A stretch of 55,820 nucleotides of DNA, taken from the NCBI GenBank assembly GCA_946550725.1, contig CAMNQX010000011.1, positions 1-55,820 of the forward strand, given 5' to 3'. The stretch comes from an uncultured Clostridia bacterium. GTDB taxonomy: Bacteria > Bacillota > Clostridia > Oscillospirales > Oscillospiraceae. A model generated the notes under the pieces. The model did not search any database and was not told where the DNA came from. It saw nothing but the letters and a program-made list of their open reading frames with translations. The position numbers and the translations under genes were made by a program. Each line of letters opens with the position of its first letter. Positions within the stretch are counted from its first letter, which is position 1. Below are positions 17,122 to 25,337 of the stretch, one piece after another.

Positions 17122-17515
17122 TGTTGCCGTTACCGTTGCTCTGCGGCGTGTAAGGCCGAATCTCTGAGAACCGAAGGACAAAATTAAAGTCGATAAAGTA
17201 GCTCACTTCGGGTAAAAAGCCAAAAATGGAGACTTCATCACCCTTTTTATAGGGCAGCGGGTAGGCCACGCCGGGCAGGGTAACCTCGATGGTCTCGTAC
17301 AGATTATTGTCCAAAGGGAGGCCGGTTTTCTTGTCCACGCCGGGGTTGGCCCTGTCCTCTAAAATCTGGAGCGAGACCGTAACACCCGGCTCCAAACCGC
17401 TCTCGGGCTTGCCCCGGTACTCCCGCTGACCGACATACCGATAATGGTTATGATGGTCCCTAACCATCTTTTCGCCGTCAATGTGCATTCTGGCGTATCC
17501 AATATTGCGAAACAT
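17105..17515 (-). CDS. hypothetical IME protein
   Basis: The 136-residue soluble protein begins MFRNIGYARMHIDGEKMV and is rich in Tyr, His and Pro. TIEVTLPGVAYPLPYKKGDEVSIFG is followed by a beta-rich tail and a Gly-Asn linker. By position, just upstream of the FtsK-like gene, it matches the small DUF961-like proteins of Tn916-class elements, but I cannot claim sequence similarity. It overlaps the FtsK-like gene by 17 bases, which suggests coupled translation. Confidence 0.75.
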   Translation of the reverse strand: MFRNIGYARMHIDGEKMVRDHHNHYRYVGQREYRGKPESGLEPGVTVSLQILEDRANPGVDKKTGLPLDNNLYETIEVTLPGVAYPLPYKKGDEVSIFGFLPEVSYFIDFNFVLRFSEIRPYTPQSNGNGNNDKKG

Positions 17516-17535
17516 AGTTTTTTCCTCCTATATTA

Positions 17536-17808
17536 TCATTTAGTAGTTTTGCGGGGGTTATCCCAGCCTATGGGATTCCCTCCGGGGTGCTTCAGCTTCA
17601 GAGCGTCATAAATGTGCGTTTCCAACATCCCCAAAATCACACGCTCATCATAAACATGGTCAAGAGCCTTGAAGTCATTGGAATCGTGTGTGAGCGAAAT
17701 GCGACCGCTTCGGACGGCCTCGAAAATCGCTTCCATGCGCTTCAAATGGTTTTCCAGCCGTTCATTTTCTTTTATCACCCGGTAGTATTCGGATGAATCA
17801 ATCTGCAT
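17536..17808 (-). CDS. small hypothetical IME protein
   Basis: The 90-residue protein starts with an amphipathic helix (SSEYYRVIKENERLENHLKR), likely a short coiled coil, and ends with a basic Gly/Pro/Lys tail. It is the first gene of the IME transcript. GGAG lies 8 bases before the ATG. The stop of an upstream leader peptide overlaps its start. No family recognised. Confidence 0.7.
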   Translation of the reverse strand: MQIDSSEYYRVIKENERLENHLKRMEAIFEAVRSGRISLTHDSNDFKALDHVYDERVILGMLETHIYDALKLKHPGGNPIGWDNPRKTTK

Positions 17809-17902
17809 AGGTGTGTTCTCCTTTTCTTATAATCTGGGGATAAAAAATCCCCGTGGGTGTCCACGGGGGTACAAAAAAGCCGACCGCCCGGGAGTACACC
17901 AT
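17798..17902 (-). CDS. putative 34-residue leader peptide
   Basis: A minus-strand open frame from ATG 17902 starts MVYSRAVGFFVPPWTPTGI and ends at TGA 17798, overlapping the start of the 90-residue gene in another frame. It reads straight through the hairpin-terminator at 17842-17869, which fits a leader peptide whose translation would disrupt the terminator. No strong ribosome site precedes it, so the call is tentative. Confidence 0.4.
   Translation of the reverse strand: MVYSRAVGFFVPPWTPTGIFYPQIIRKGEHTYAD
17842..17869 (-). terminator. attenuator/terminator in the IME leader
   Basis: On the minus strand CCCCGTGG-ACAC-CCACGGGG is followed by ATTTTTTA, an intrinsic terminator between the promoter and the first IME gene. 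It would stop most transcripts unless antiterminated. Confidence 0.8.
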
Positions 17903-18095
17903 GAAAACCAACGTTGCAATCAAAGTTGCAAGTACCCCGTGACAGGTCGACTGTCAGAACATATTAAATTATGATTGGGCAGCCGTCACTACCTAATCAA
18001 CATAACTTGATGCCGCAACCGTCGCTGCGATCATCAGCGCAATCGGTTGTACAGCCGTCGCCGCACAACCCTCAACGGATTATCGTTGATACACG
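17903..18095 (-). promoter_or_regulatory. structured leader of the IME operon
   Basis: About 190 bases between the promoter and leader peptide have no long gene. In transcript order there are hairpins CAACG-CGTTG, GTTGT...ACAAC and CGCTG...CAGCG, then the dyad CTGTC-GACAG (about 17940-17955), then direct repeats TTGCAAC about 12 bases apart. The motif CGACGGCTG/CGACGGTTG/TGACGGCTG recurs three times. It could be a regulatory leader, or protein-binding sites for excision or replication. Confidence 0.5.
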
Positions 18096-18124
18096 TATTA
18101 TAGAACTTCACGGCATGTTTGTCA
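18096..18124 (-). promoter_or_regulatory. consensus promoter of the IME operon
   Basis: TTGACA (18119-18124), 17 bases, TATAAT (18096-18101) on the minus strand: a perfect sigma-A consensus with optimal spacing. Such a strong promoter in front of a long leader with a terminator fits control by attenuation. Confidence 0.88.
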
Positions 18125-18237
18125 AGCGATTTCTGTGTGAAAAGTTAAATTTCTTATCAAAAATTTGTGCAAAGTGCTGCTATTCGGCTAATAAAGTGGC
18201 TAATAATTTTTTGGCTTTCTCTGATAAATCAGGCAAA

Positions 18238-18270
18238 AATAAGCGGCGGGGCAATTTGTCCCGCCGCTTG
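18238..18270 (-). terminator. terminator of the WG-repeat gene
   Basis: GCGGCGGG-gcaattt-GTCCCGCCGC forms a strong hairpin, with ATTTTTGC following on the minus strand, 20 bases past the stop of the WG-repeat gene. Confidence 0.82.
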
Positions 18271-18289
18271 CGTCAATCTATGGTGTGGT

Positions 18290-19966
18290 TTAGCTGTTGG
18301 CGTCGTAGGGCTTGTCGGTCTCCACGAAGATGCCTTTGTCGGCGCTCCAGCCTACGTTGAAGCCCAGAGCCTCGCCCAGATCCCGGAGTTTATAATAAGT
18401 AAAACCGCCGCCGTTGTACTCAATTTGGATAGCCTCCAAGGAGGCGGCCTTTCCGTCCACATAGGTGGGGGCGGTATAGTCGGTATAGGCCATAGGGGTG
18501 GTAAAGGGGGCTTTATCGGTGGAACCGTCATAGCGGGTTTTGCTTGTGAGGGTCACATTGCCATCCCAGCCCACATTGAACTGTGCCGGTGTGCCGTTGA
18601 GAACTGCCGCCAAGTCACGAACCCGGATATAGTTGGTGGAGCCGCCGTTTAGAGCGTACATAGCAAATTCAACGCTCTTTCCGTCCACGTTTACTGTTTG
18701 GGTGGAGGGGGAGGCCATATTGGCGGCGGGGGCGGTATTCCCGTTGATGGAGATAAAGCCCCATTTGCCGTTCAGATTTACCGCCCAAATGTCCTCGTCA
18801 AAATGTGATATCTGATCATAGCGGCAGGGGACAACCTCCCGGCCTGTCTTGTCGATTATACCTGACCACCGATGACCGGCTTCATCAGACCCATCAGCTA
18901 CCGCAAGGCCATGGTTGAAATCTCTTATTTCTATATACTTGTCAGACTTGTCGAGAATAACCTCCTGGCCCGTTTTGTCGATGAATACAATCTTGACATT
19001 CGTAGTCACCAACGCAAGGCCGTCGGAGAAAGACTGTACATACCTATACTGGCAGGGGATGACCTCCTGGCCTGTCTTGTCGATGAAGCCATACTTGCCA
19101 TTCAGACTCACCGCCGCAAGGCCGTCGGAGAAAGAATATGCATAGTCATACTTGCAGGGGATGACTTCCTGGCCCGTCTGGTCGATGAAGCCCCACTTAC
19201 CATTCAGCTTCACACTCGCAAGGCCCTCGGAGAAAGGCTCTATCTCGTCATACTTACAGGGGATGACCTCCTGGCCCGTCTGGTCGATGAAGCCCCACTT
19301 GCCATTCAGCTTCACCCTCGCAAGACCGTCGGAGAAAGAATCTACATCGTCATACTTACAGGAGATGACCACCTGGCCTGTCTTGTCGATGAAGCCCCAC
19401 TGGTTGTACGGTTTCACCGCTGCAAGGCCCTCGGAGAAAGGCTCTACAAGAAAATATCGGAAGGGGATGACCTCCTTGCCCGTCTTGTCGATGAAGCCCC
19501 ACTGGCCGCTTTTGCCAATGGCGCCGATGCGTACCGCCGCAAGGCCCTCGCTGAAGGTCGATGCCACGTCATACTTGCAGGGGATGACCTCCTTGCCCGT
19601 TTTATCGATATAGCCCCACTTGAAGAGCGGCCACGGCGTGTATCCCAATGTCGTCCAACTGTCAAATACACCCACCACCGCAAGGCCCTCGGAGAAGTTT
19701 TCTGCTCTGTCATACGGGAGAGGAGGAATGACCTCTCGGCCCGTCCTGTCGATATAGCCGCACTGGCCGCCTACAGACCAAGTAGAGTCCCCGCCGACAC
19801 ATACATTCGCAAGTCCCTCGGAGAAACCACGGTGGACATCGGCTATCTCGCTATACTTGCAGGGCGTAATCTCCACCACAGTGTATTCCGCTGCCAGGAC
19901 CGTCCCAGGCAGCAGGGCCAGGGCCATCACCAGGGCCAGAGCCATCGCCAAAAGTCTTTTCTTCAT
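18290..19966 (-). CDS. secreted WG-repeat protein with stalk-like C-domain
   Basis: The 558-residue protein has a signal peptide (KKRLLAMALALVMALALLPGTVLA) and about nine WG repeats of roughly 43 residues, typified by KWGFIDQTGQEVIPCKYD and FSEGLASVKLNG. Repeats in the middle (about 230-330) are nearly identical, a sign of recent duplication. The C-terminal 110 residues resemble copper-amine-oxidase-N/stalk domains (VRDLAAVLNGTPAQFNVGW; LRDLGEALGFNVGWS). It is likely exported or cell-surface; function unknown. AGGAGG precedes this ATG. The frame is open upstream through the whole leader, which I treat as non-coding. It might be cargo of the neighbouring IME. Confidence 0.85.
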   Translation of the reverse strand: MKKRLLAMALALVMALALLPGTVLAAEYTVVEITPCKYSEIADVHRGFSEGLANVCVGGDSTWSVGGQCGYIDRTGREVIPPLPYDRAENFSEGLAVVGVFDSWTTLGYTPWPLFKWGYIDKTGKEVIPCKYDVASTFSEGLAAVRIGAIGKSGQWGFIDKTGKEVIPFRYFLVEPFSEGLAAVKPYNQWGFIDKTGQVVISCKYDDVDSFSDGLARVKLNGKWGFIDQTGQEVIPCKYDEIEPFSEGLASVKLNGKWGFIDQTGQEVIPCKYDYAYSFSDGLAAVSLNGKYGFIDKTGQEVIPCQYRYVQSFSDGLALVTTNVKIVFIDKTGQEVILDKSDKYIEIRDFNHGLAVADGSDEAGHRWSGIIDKTGREVVPCRYDQISHFDEDIWAVNLNGKWGFISINGNTAPAANMASPSTQTVNVDGKSVEFAMYALNGGSTNYIRVRDLAAVLNGTPAQFNVGWDGNVTLTSKTRYDGSTDKAPFTTPMAYTDYTAPTYVDGKAASLEAIQIEYNGGGFTYYKLRDLGEALGFNVGWSADKGIFVETDKPYDANS

Positions 19967-19992
19967 TCCTCGTTCCTCCTTGCATTTTCTCC

Positions 19993-20024
19993 ACAAAAAA
20001 AGCGCACAGCACAAAGCCATGCGC
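19993..20024 (-). terminator. attenuator-like terminator before the WG-repeat gene
   Basis: On the minus strand GCGCATGGC-tttgt-GCTGTGCGC is followed by TTTTTTTG about 30 bases before the WG-repeat start. It is an intrinsic terminator inside the 5' leader. Confidence 0.65.
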
Positions 20025-20170
20025 CGAAAAACGCCGGTCTCCGTGCCGCTAAGCAATCTAATTCCCGTTGCAGATTGAACCGCAAGAAAATCAGCGAAGA
20101 CTGCGTTTTTACCAAAATAAAAACGCAGTTCAACACGTGCAACGGTAATATTCGATTGCTTGGCAAAAAC
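20025..20170 (-). ncRNA. structured 5' leader, possible riboswitch
   Basis: Minus-strand RNA starting near 20165 would pair GCAATC (20153-20158) with GATTGC (20053-20058) and CCGTTGCA (20138-20145) with TGCAACGG (20065-20072). It encloses a 10-bp hairpin CTGCGTTTTT/AAAAACGCAG (20101-20128). It is followed by the attenuator. The architecture is that of a riboswitch or attenuation device, but I recognise no known class. A TATAAT -10 at 20171-20176 lies just upstream. Confidence 0.5.
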
Positions 20171-20185
20171 ATTATACCATGACAA

Positions 20186-20396
20186 AGAGAAAAAAGGAAT
20201 ATCATTCTTGGAAAATTTCAGGGTCTTTTGTATTGAAAGGAGACGGTCGGTCAGCCAGTCAGTCTGCGGCCTGCCACGGTGGGGCGGCTGGGTGGGTGTC
20301 GATGGGTGGGCATAAGGCGGGGTCAGCGGTTTGGTACGCTTCTCGCAATTCTGGCGAATTGCTGGCGCTCCGACGCCCTGCGGGGCGTAGGATATG
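20186..20396. other. gene-free spacer with two perfect hairpins
   Basis: No gene is seen here. TTTGGTACGC (about 20330-20340) matches the tRNA-Arg end region at 786-795, and is followed by GCAATTC-tgg-CGAATTGC and ACGCCC-tgcg-GGGCGT. The arrangement recalls the hairpin blocks at 608-787 and in the helicase tail. Right end of the IME could also lie here. Confidence 0.4.
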
Positions 20397-20431
20397 AAAA
20401 AGGAGGCCGGGGTGTCCCTGGCCTCCTTGCT
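20397..20431 (-). terminator. SASP terminator
   Basis: AAGGAGGCC-agggacacccc-GGCCTCCTTTTTC on the minus strand makes a strong hairpin with a T-run directly after the SASP stop. Confidence 0.85.
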
Positions 20432-20695
20432 TTATGCGCTGATGGTGGCGGCGTATGTGATCTGCTGACAATGCCCCATTTGCGTCCGGCTTTGCCGGGT
20501 GTAACTCATAGTTCGTACGGGTGTCATGATGTTGACCATCTGACCGCCGACGGAGCCGGCCTGACGGGCGGTGATGTCGCCGTTGTAGCCGTTCTTCAGG
20601 TTGACGCCAACCTCGTTGGCGGCTTCCATCTTGAACTTGTCCATAGCCTCGCGGGCCTCAGGGACGTTGATCTTGTTGGAGTTCTTGTTAGCCAT
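20432..20695 (-). CDS. alpha/beta-type small acid-soluble spore protein
   Basis: The 87-residue protein has the SASP core: PEAREAMDKFKMEAANEVGV holds the GPR cleavage region (E-A within KMEAANE), and YNGDITARQAGSVGGQMV is the second DNA-binding signature. SASPs coat and protect spore DNA and are digested at germination by GPR, encoded at 48188-49072. The last 35 residues after GGQMV are not SASP-like (usual family end is a short K/R-M-I/V tail) and their DNA holds the small palindrome CCGGC-aaa-GCCGG. Good AAGGAG before the ATG. Confidence 0.92.
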   Translation of the reverse strand: MANKNSNKINVPEAREAMDKFKMEAANEVGVNLKNGYNGDITARQAGSVGGQMVNIMTPVRTMSYTRQSRTQMGHCQQITYAATISA

Positions 20696-20752
20696 TTTCG
20701 TGTTCTCCTTTTCTCTTTGTGGGTTCGCGGGTCTCTTTTCTTGACCCGAGCC

Positions 20753-20780
20753 TAGTTTGAACCGCCCGCAAAAAGATATG
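20753..20780 (-). promoter_or_regulatory. possible SigG promoter of the SASP gene
   Basis: The minus strand has CATAT (20776-20780), 16 bases and CAAACTA (20753-20759), near the forespore sigma-G pattern (-35 G-MATR-like, -10 CATnnTA). SASP genes are normally SigG-dependent. The match is weak at -35. Confidence 0.35.
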
Positions 20781-20830
20781 TGGAGAAACTCCTGGCTTTC
20801 TTTCCAATTTTTGCGTGGAACGCCGGACTG

Positions 20831-22438
20831 TTACCAACCTCGGCGAGTGCTGCGACGGCGAGTGGTGGTGCTGCCGCCAAAGAGCGTTCCCATCAGGCCG
20901 CGCTTCAGGATCTGTCCGCCGGCGCTGATAAGCTGACTCTCGATCTTCGCCATGCGGCGGTCCGCCTCCTTCTGGCGGCGGGCCTCCTCCCGCTCCATGT
21001 CCCGCTCCAGCTTCTTCTGGGCCGCCTCGGCGGCCTTTTCCGCCTTTTTGCGTTGGGCTTCCGCCTCCTTGGCCTTCTGGGCCTCGAAGGCAGCTTTTTC
21101 CGCCTCAAAGGCCGCCCGCTCGGCGTCCAGCGCGGCCTGCTGCTCCGCCTTTTCCTTTTCCTCCTCCAGCACCTCAAAGGCCGACTCGCTGTCCACCGCT
21201 TCGTCGTATTTCGCCATGCCGTCCGCCTCCAAGGCGGCGTTCCAGCTTGCCTGATCGCAGGGGGCCATCAGGCTCTGGGGGCAAATGATGGCTGTGCGCT
21301 GCACCATGCCGGGCACCCCTTTTTCGTCCAAGACCGACACCAGCGCCTCGCCTACGCCCAGCTCCATGAGCACATCCTCCGCCTTGAAGGCCGGATTCTC
21401 CCGGAACGCCTGGGCCGCGGCCTTCACCGCCTTCTGCTCGGCGGGAGTGTACGCCCGCAGGGCGTGCTGCACCCGGCTGGAGAGCTGGGCCAGAACGGAG
21501 TCGGGAATGTCGCTGGGGGACTGGGTGACAAAGTACACTCCAACCCCTTTGGAGCGGATGAGCTTCACCACCTGCTCGATCTTCTGCACCAGCGCTTTGG
21601 GCGCGTCGGCAAAGAGCATATGGGCCTCGTCAAAGAAAAACACCAGCTTGGGCTTGTCCAGGTCCCCCGCCTCGGGCAGCTGCTCAAACAGCTCGGAGAG
21701 CATCCACAGCAGGAAGGTGGCGTACAAGGTGGGGTTCTGCACCAGCTTGACGCAGTTCAAAACGTTCACCATCCCCCGCCCGTCAGAGGCGGTACGCATC
21801 CAGTCCCGGATGTCCAGGTCAGGCTCTCCGAAAAAGAGGTCGCCCCCCTGCCGCTCCAAAGGCAGCAGGGACCGTAAAATGCCGCCCAGGGACTGGGTGG
21901 CGATGTTGCCGTAGGTGGCGGTCAGCTCGTCCCTGTGGTCGCCCACATAACCCAGCATGGCCCGCAGGTCCTTCATGTCCAGCAGAAGGAGGCCGTTGTC
22001 GTCGGCGATCTTAAAAACGATCTCCAGCACCCCCTCCTGGGCGGGGGTGAGGCCCAGGATACGGCTCAACAGGCTGGGACCCATGTCGGAGACAGTGCAC
22101 CGCACCGGATGGCCCATCTCCTGGTAGATATCCCAGAAGGCCACGGGGTAGCTCTTATAGGCAAAGGTGTCCCGCAGGCCAAACTTGTCAATGCGCTTCT
22201 CCATGCCCTCGCTGGAGGCTCCCGCCTGGGCCAGACCGGATACGTCCCCCTTCACGTCGCAGAGGAACACCGGCACCCCCGCGTCGGAGAAGGACTCTGC
22301 CATCACCTTCATGGTGATGGTCTTGCCCGTGCCGCTGGCTCCGGCGATGAGGCCGTGGCGGTTGGCCATAGAGAGGGGCAGGGTCACCCGTCCCTCACCG
22401 CCCAGGCCCAGATAGATGCTGCCGTCATTGGTATACAT
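20831..22438 (-). CDS. HerA-like ATPase, DUF853 family
   Basis: The 535-residue cytoplasmic protein has Walker [20 protein letters not shown] near residue 35, Walker [14 protein letters not shown] and the arginine-finger region [21 protein letters not shown]. This is the HerA/FtsK-like DUF853 pattern. The last 120 residues are a highly charged Ala/Glu/Lys coiled coil, ending in an Arg-rich tail. Family role is uncertain; DNA translocation or protein remodelling is possible. Stops 136 bases upstream of the SASP gene. Confidence 0.88.
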   Translation of the reverse strand: MYTNDGSIYLGLGGEGRVTLPLSMANRHGLIAGASGTGKTITMKVMAESFSDAGVPVFLCDVKGDVSGLAQAGASSEGMEKRIDKFGLRDTFAYKSYPVAFWDIYQEMGHPVRCTVSDMGPSLLSRILGLTPAQEGVLEIVFKIADDNGLLLLDMKDLRAMLGYVGDHRDELTATYGNIATQSLGGILRSLLPLERQGGDLFFGEPDLDIRDWMRTASDGRGMVNVLNCVKLVQNPTLYATFLLWMLSELFEQLPEAGDLDKPKLVFFFDEAHMLFADAPKALVQKIEQVVKLIRSKGVGVYFVTQSPSDIPDSVLAQLSSRVQHALRAYTPAEQKAVKAAAQAFRENPAFKAEDVLMELGVGEALVSVLDEKGVPGMVQRTAIICPQSLMAPCDQASWNAALEADGMAKYDEAVDSESAFEVLEEEKEKAEQQAALDAERAAFEAEKAAFEAQKAKEAEAQRKKAEKAAEAAQKKLERDMEREEARRQKEADRRMAKIESQLISAGGQILKRGLMGTLFGGSTTTRRRSTRRGW

Positions 22439-22459
22439 CCCGTTTTCCTCCTCTTTCTC

Positions 22460-23578
22460 TTATCCGCAGCGCGGCGTCCGCGCCACATCTTCCTTCAACA
22501 GCTTATAGCACCCGGCGGCCAACGGCACGCCCAGGATCATTCCAAACACGCCGAACATCCCGCCGCCGATGATGACCGCCGCCAGCACCCAGATGCCGGG
22601 CAGGCCCAGGGAGGTGCCCACCACCTTGGGATAGATGAGGTTTCCCTCCAGCTGCTGGAGGACGTTGAGATAGACAATAAACAGCACCGCCCGCAGGGGA
22701 GACACCGTCAGGATCAGCAAAAAGCCCACCGCCCCGCCGATGTACGCCCCCGCTACAGGGATCAGCGCGGTGAAGCCCACCGTCGCCCCCACCACAGCGG
22801 CGTAGGGGAAGCCCAGCAGAGCCATGCCCAGGGCGCACAGGCAGCCCAGGATCACCGCCTCGGTGCACTGGCCCACGATGTATTTGTGGAAGCACCCGCC
22901 CATCACGTCCCACACGTGACGGCCGGTCTTGCGGACCTTTTCGGGGAGATAGCGGCGGAACAGGGCCTTGAACTGCCGCTCCAGCCGCTCCTTGCCCAAC
23001 AGGATATACATCCCAAAGATAAAGCCCATCGTCACCGTCACCGTCCAGGAGATCACGGAGTTGACGATGCCCACCACACCGTTTGCCACGTTGCCAAAGC
23101 CGCTGAGCACGATGTCGATGCCCTTTTGGATCACCTGGGGCCAGTCAATACGGGTCAATGCCTCTACCGCCGTGCCCTCCAGCCATTCCACGTCGGCCAG
23201 CATCCGGGAAATATCTGTCAGCACCGCAGGCACCTGGGCCGCCAGCATGGTCACGCAGGTCACCAGCTCCGGGGCCACGATGACCACAACAAGGGTCACC
23301 ACCGCCAGCAGACTGATGAGCGCCAGGGCCAAACACACCGGCCGGCGGGTCCGTTTCACCCACTTGCTCTCGCTTTGGGGAAAGTAGTGCCGCTCAAAAA
23401 AGCTCATGGGGATGTTCACCACATAGGCCATGGCACAGCCCAGTACGATGGGCGCGGCCGCCGCGATCATCCCCTTCAGCAGCTTCGCCGCCATGGGCCA
23501 GTAGTGAATGCACAAAAACAGCACAAAAATGCTGATCCCCACCCGCAAACAGGTTTTCCAGTCCGGTTTCATGGACAT
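22460..23578 (-). CDS. AI-2E family transporter
   Basis: The 372-residue protein has about eight hydrophobic segments and the typical AI-2E pattern, with LKGMIAAAAPIVLGCAMAYV near the start, an extended helical insert (about 90-160) and late motifs NLIYPKVVGTSLGLPGIWVL and GVFGMILGVPLAAG. Family members include TqsA and many permeases of unknown substrate; autoinducer export is not implied. It lies 21 bases before the HerA-like gene and 16 after the flippase gene, so the three probably share a transcript. Confidence 0.9.
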   Translation of the reverse strand: MSMKPDWKTCLRVGISIFVLFLCIHYWPMAAKLLKGMIAAAAPIVLGCAMAYVVNIPMSFFERHYFPQSESKWVKRTRRPVCLALALISLLAVVTLVVVIVAPELVTCVTMLAAQVPAVLTDISRMLADVEWLEGTAVEALTRIDWPQVIQKGIDIVLSGFGNVANGVVGIVNSVISWTVTVTMGFIFGMYILLGKERLERQFKALFRRYLPEKVRKTGRHVWDVMGGCFHKYIVGQCTEAVILGCLCALGMALLGFPYAAVVGATVGFTALIPVAGAYIGGAVGFLLILTVSPLRAVLFIVYLNVLQQLEGNLIYPKVVGTSLGLPGIWVLAAVIIGGGMFGVFGMILGVPLAAGCYKLLKEDVARTPRCG

Positions 23579-23594
23579 TCCTCCCCCGCTCCCG

Positions 23595-25181
23595 TTACGG
23601 GAGCTTCAAAAGATCCGCGATCTTGTCGCCCTTGGGCATGAGCTGCAGCTCCGAACGGCTGAGCAGCTTGAGGTACACCACCAAAAACCCGTAAACCGCC
23701 ACCGCTACGAGGATGGCGAAGAGCACCGACAGGGTGTTGCCCAGCAGCAGGTGCGCCAGACGGTAGGACCCCCAGGCCGCCACCCCCATAACGGCGGTGG
23801 CCAGAGCCGGACCGAAGAACAGCCGGAAGAGCCGGGGCGGATGGGGCACCAGGCGGTGGATGAGATAAAAGTCCACCCCCGCGGCGATGGCAAAGCAGCA
23901 CAGGGTCCCGATGGGGGAGCCGTAAATATTGATGGACGGGATGGCCACCAGGTTATAGTCGATAAGCAGCATGGCGCTGCCCGCCGCCACCATCACCCCG
24001 ATGGGCAGGCGCTGGTGGCCGTAGGCCTGCAAAACCGCGTTGGACACCTGCACCATGCACACAAAGATGGACGCGATGCCCAAAATGGCCAGCAAGGAGC
24101 CGGACAGGACCGGGTCCTTGGGCTTGAACAGCAGCCGCACGATAGGCTCCGCCAGCACGCTCATGCCAACGCCCATGGGGAACACCAGCAGGGCGGTGAC
24201 GTGGAAGGCCGCCTTTACCACCCGCCCCGCCGCCTTGTGGCGGTCCTGGGCGATGGCGGCGGAGACGTTGGGGATGACGGAGGCGGTGACGGCGATGATG
24301 AAGGACGCGGGGAGATTATAGATATTCTGCACCCCGGAGTACGCGCCGAACAGGGTCCGGGACTGCTCCTCCGCCATGCCCAGGGCGTTTTGGAGCTGGC
24401 CCTGGACCACCGAGGCGTCAATGGTATTGATCACTGACACCGCCGAGGAGGTGAGGGTGATGGGGATGGCGATGACCATCAGCTCTTTGAAAATATTTCC
24501 CGCCGACGAGGTCGCCGGCATCAACGGACGGCCCAAGGGCCGGTTGCGGATGTATTCCAGCACCATGTAAATGAGCGCCAGGACCTCTCCCACGGTCACG
24601 CCCAAAATGGCGTAGGCCGCGCACATATCTTCTCCCTTCCCCGCCTTCACCGCCAGGTAGGCCAAGGGCAGGCCGATGAGCAGCTTGCCCAACGCCTCGA
24701 TGACCTGGCTGACGGCGGAGGGGACCATGTAGGAGTGCCCCTGGGCGTAGCCGCGGAAGGAGGACAGCAGGCTGACGCACACCACCGCGGGCGCTAAGTA
24801 CCGAATGGCGGTGGCGGCCTGGGTGTCGTTCATCCGCTCCGCCAAAAAGCTGTTTCCAAAGAACATCAGCAGGAAGGAGCCGAAGCCCAGCACGAAAAAC
24901 ACCGTCAGGGACACCCGGAACACCTTGCGCACCTGCCCGTCCTGTTCCACGGCGTGGCTGGCCGCCACCATCTTGGACAGCGCCACCGACAGCCCCGCGG
25001 TGGAGACGGTGAGCAGGATACTATATATATAGTAGGCGTTGGAGAAGTCCGCGTAGCTGGCCTCCCCCAAAATGCGCACAATGGGGATCTTGAAGATGGC
25101 CCCGATGACCTTGACCAGGGCGATGCCCGCGGCCAGGATCGCCGCGCCGCCGAAAAAGCTGTTTTGTCTGTTCCGCGCCAT
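23595..25181 (-). CDS. polysaccharide/lipid II flippase-like MATE protein
   Basis: The 528-residue protein has about 14 hydrophobic segments; its start NSFFGGAAILAAGIALVKVIG, then FRGYAQGHSYMVPSAVSQVIE, is the MurJ/SpoVB pattern of the MOP exporter superfamily. It could be the lipid II flippase or a sporulation-specific SpoVB paralogue; the sequence alone does not decide. The GGAGGGG at 7 bases supports ATG 25181 over the longer frame from 25208. First gene of a probable three-gene run with the AI-2E protein and the HerA-like ATPase. Confidence 0.88.
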   Translation of the reverse strand: MARNRQNSFFGGAAILAAGIALVKVIGAIFKIPIVRILGEASYADFSNAYYIYSILLTVSTAGLSVALSKMVAASHAVEQDGQVRKVFRVSLTVFFVLGFGSFLLMFFGNSFLAERMNDTQAATAIRYLAPAVVCVSLLSSFRGYAQGHSYMVPSAVSQVIEALGKLLIGLPLAYLAVKAGKGEDMCAAYAILGVTVGEVLALIYMVLEYIRNRPLGRPLMPATSSAGNIFKELMVIAIPITLTSSAVSVINTIDASVVQGQLQNALGMAEEQSRTLFGAYSGVQNIYNLPASFIIAVTASVIPNVSAAIAQDRHKAAGRVVKAAFHVTALLVFPMGVGMSVLAEPIVRLLFKPKDPVLSGSLLAILGIASIFVCMVQVSNAVLQAYGHQRLPIGVMVAAGSAMLLIDYNLVAIPSINIYGSPIGTLCCFAIAAGVDFYLIHRLVPHPPRLFRLFFGPALATAVMGVAAWGSYRLAHLLLGNTLSVLFAILVAVAVYGFLVVYLKLLSRSELQLMPKGDKIADLLKLP

Positions 25182-25337
25182 GGCGGTTCCCCTCCTATCC
25201 CGGCTCATGCCGCCGCGTTGCGTTTGTCCGGCGGTATGGAAAATTCGTAATGCTTTATTATATCTGTTTTTCCCTCATTTGTCCAGCACGACCCGGCGGT
25301 CTCCCTTTTCTTTTCCGCCGTCTCCTTTCGGACAAAA

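Larger units (their letters stand above)
12540..18235. mobile_element. integrative mobilizable element (IME), serine-recombinase type
   Basis: The block from the recombinase stop to the leader promoter holds a large serine recombinase, a 45-residue protein, a Rep_trans/MobT-like relaxase, an FtsK/TcpA-like ATPase and two small genes, all on the minus strand and lower in GC than the flanks. No VirB4, VirB6 or other mating-pore gene is present, so mobilization would need a helper element. Ends are not resolved: no convincing direct repeat was seen. The right end could lie at about 18.2 kb, or further right if the WG-repeat gene is cargo. Confidence 0.75.

Noticed and set aside
12540-18235. Complete integrative conjugative element
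   Set aside because: No VirB4, VirB6, VirB8 or lytic transglycosylase gene of a mating pore is present. It is better called an IME.
18900-19700. Regular repeats that could look like a CRISPR array
   Set aside because: The period is about 130 bases and codes for WG repeats of about 43 residues. Units vary and have no spacers; no cas gene is near.
12480-20400. Direct repeats marking attL and attR of the IME
   Set aside because: GGGTC-TTTT-GT near 12522 and 20220 is only loosely alike. I found no repeat strong enough to name the ends.
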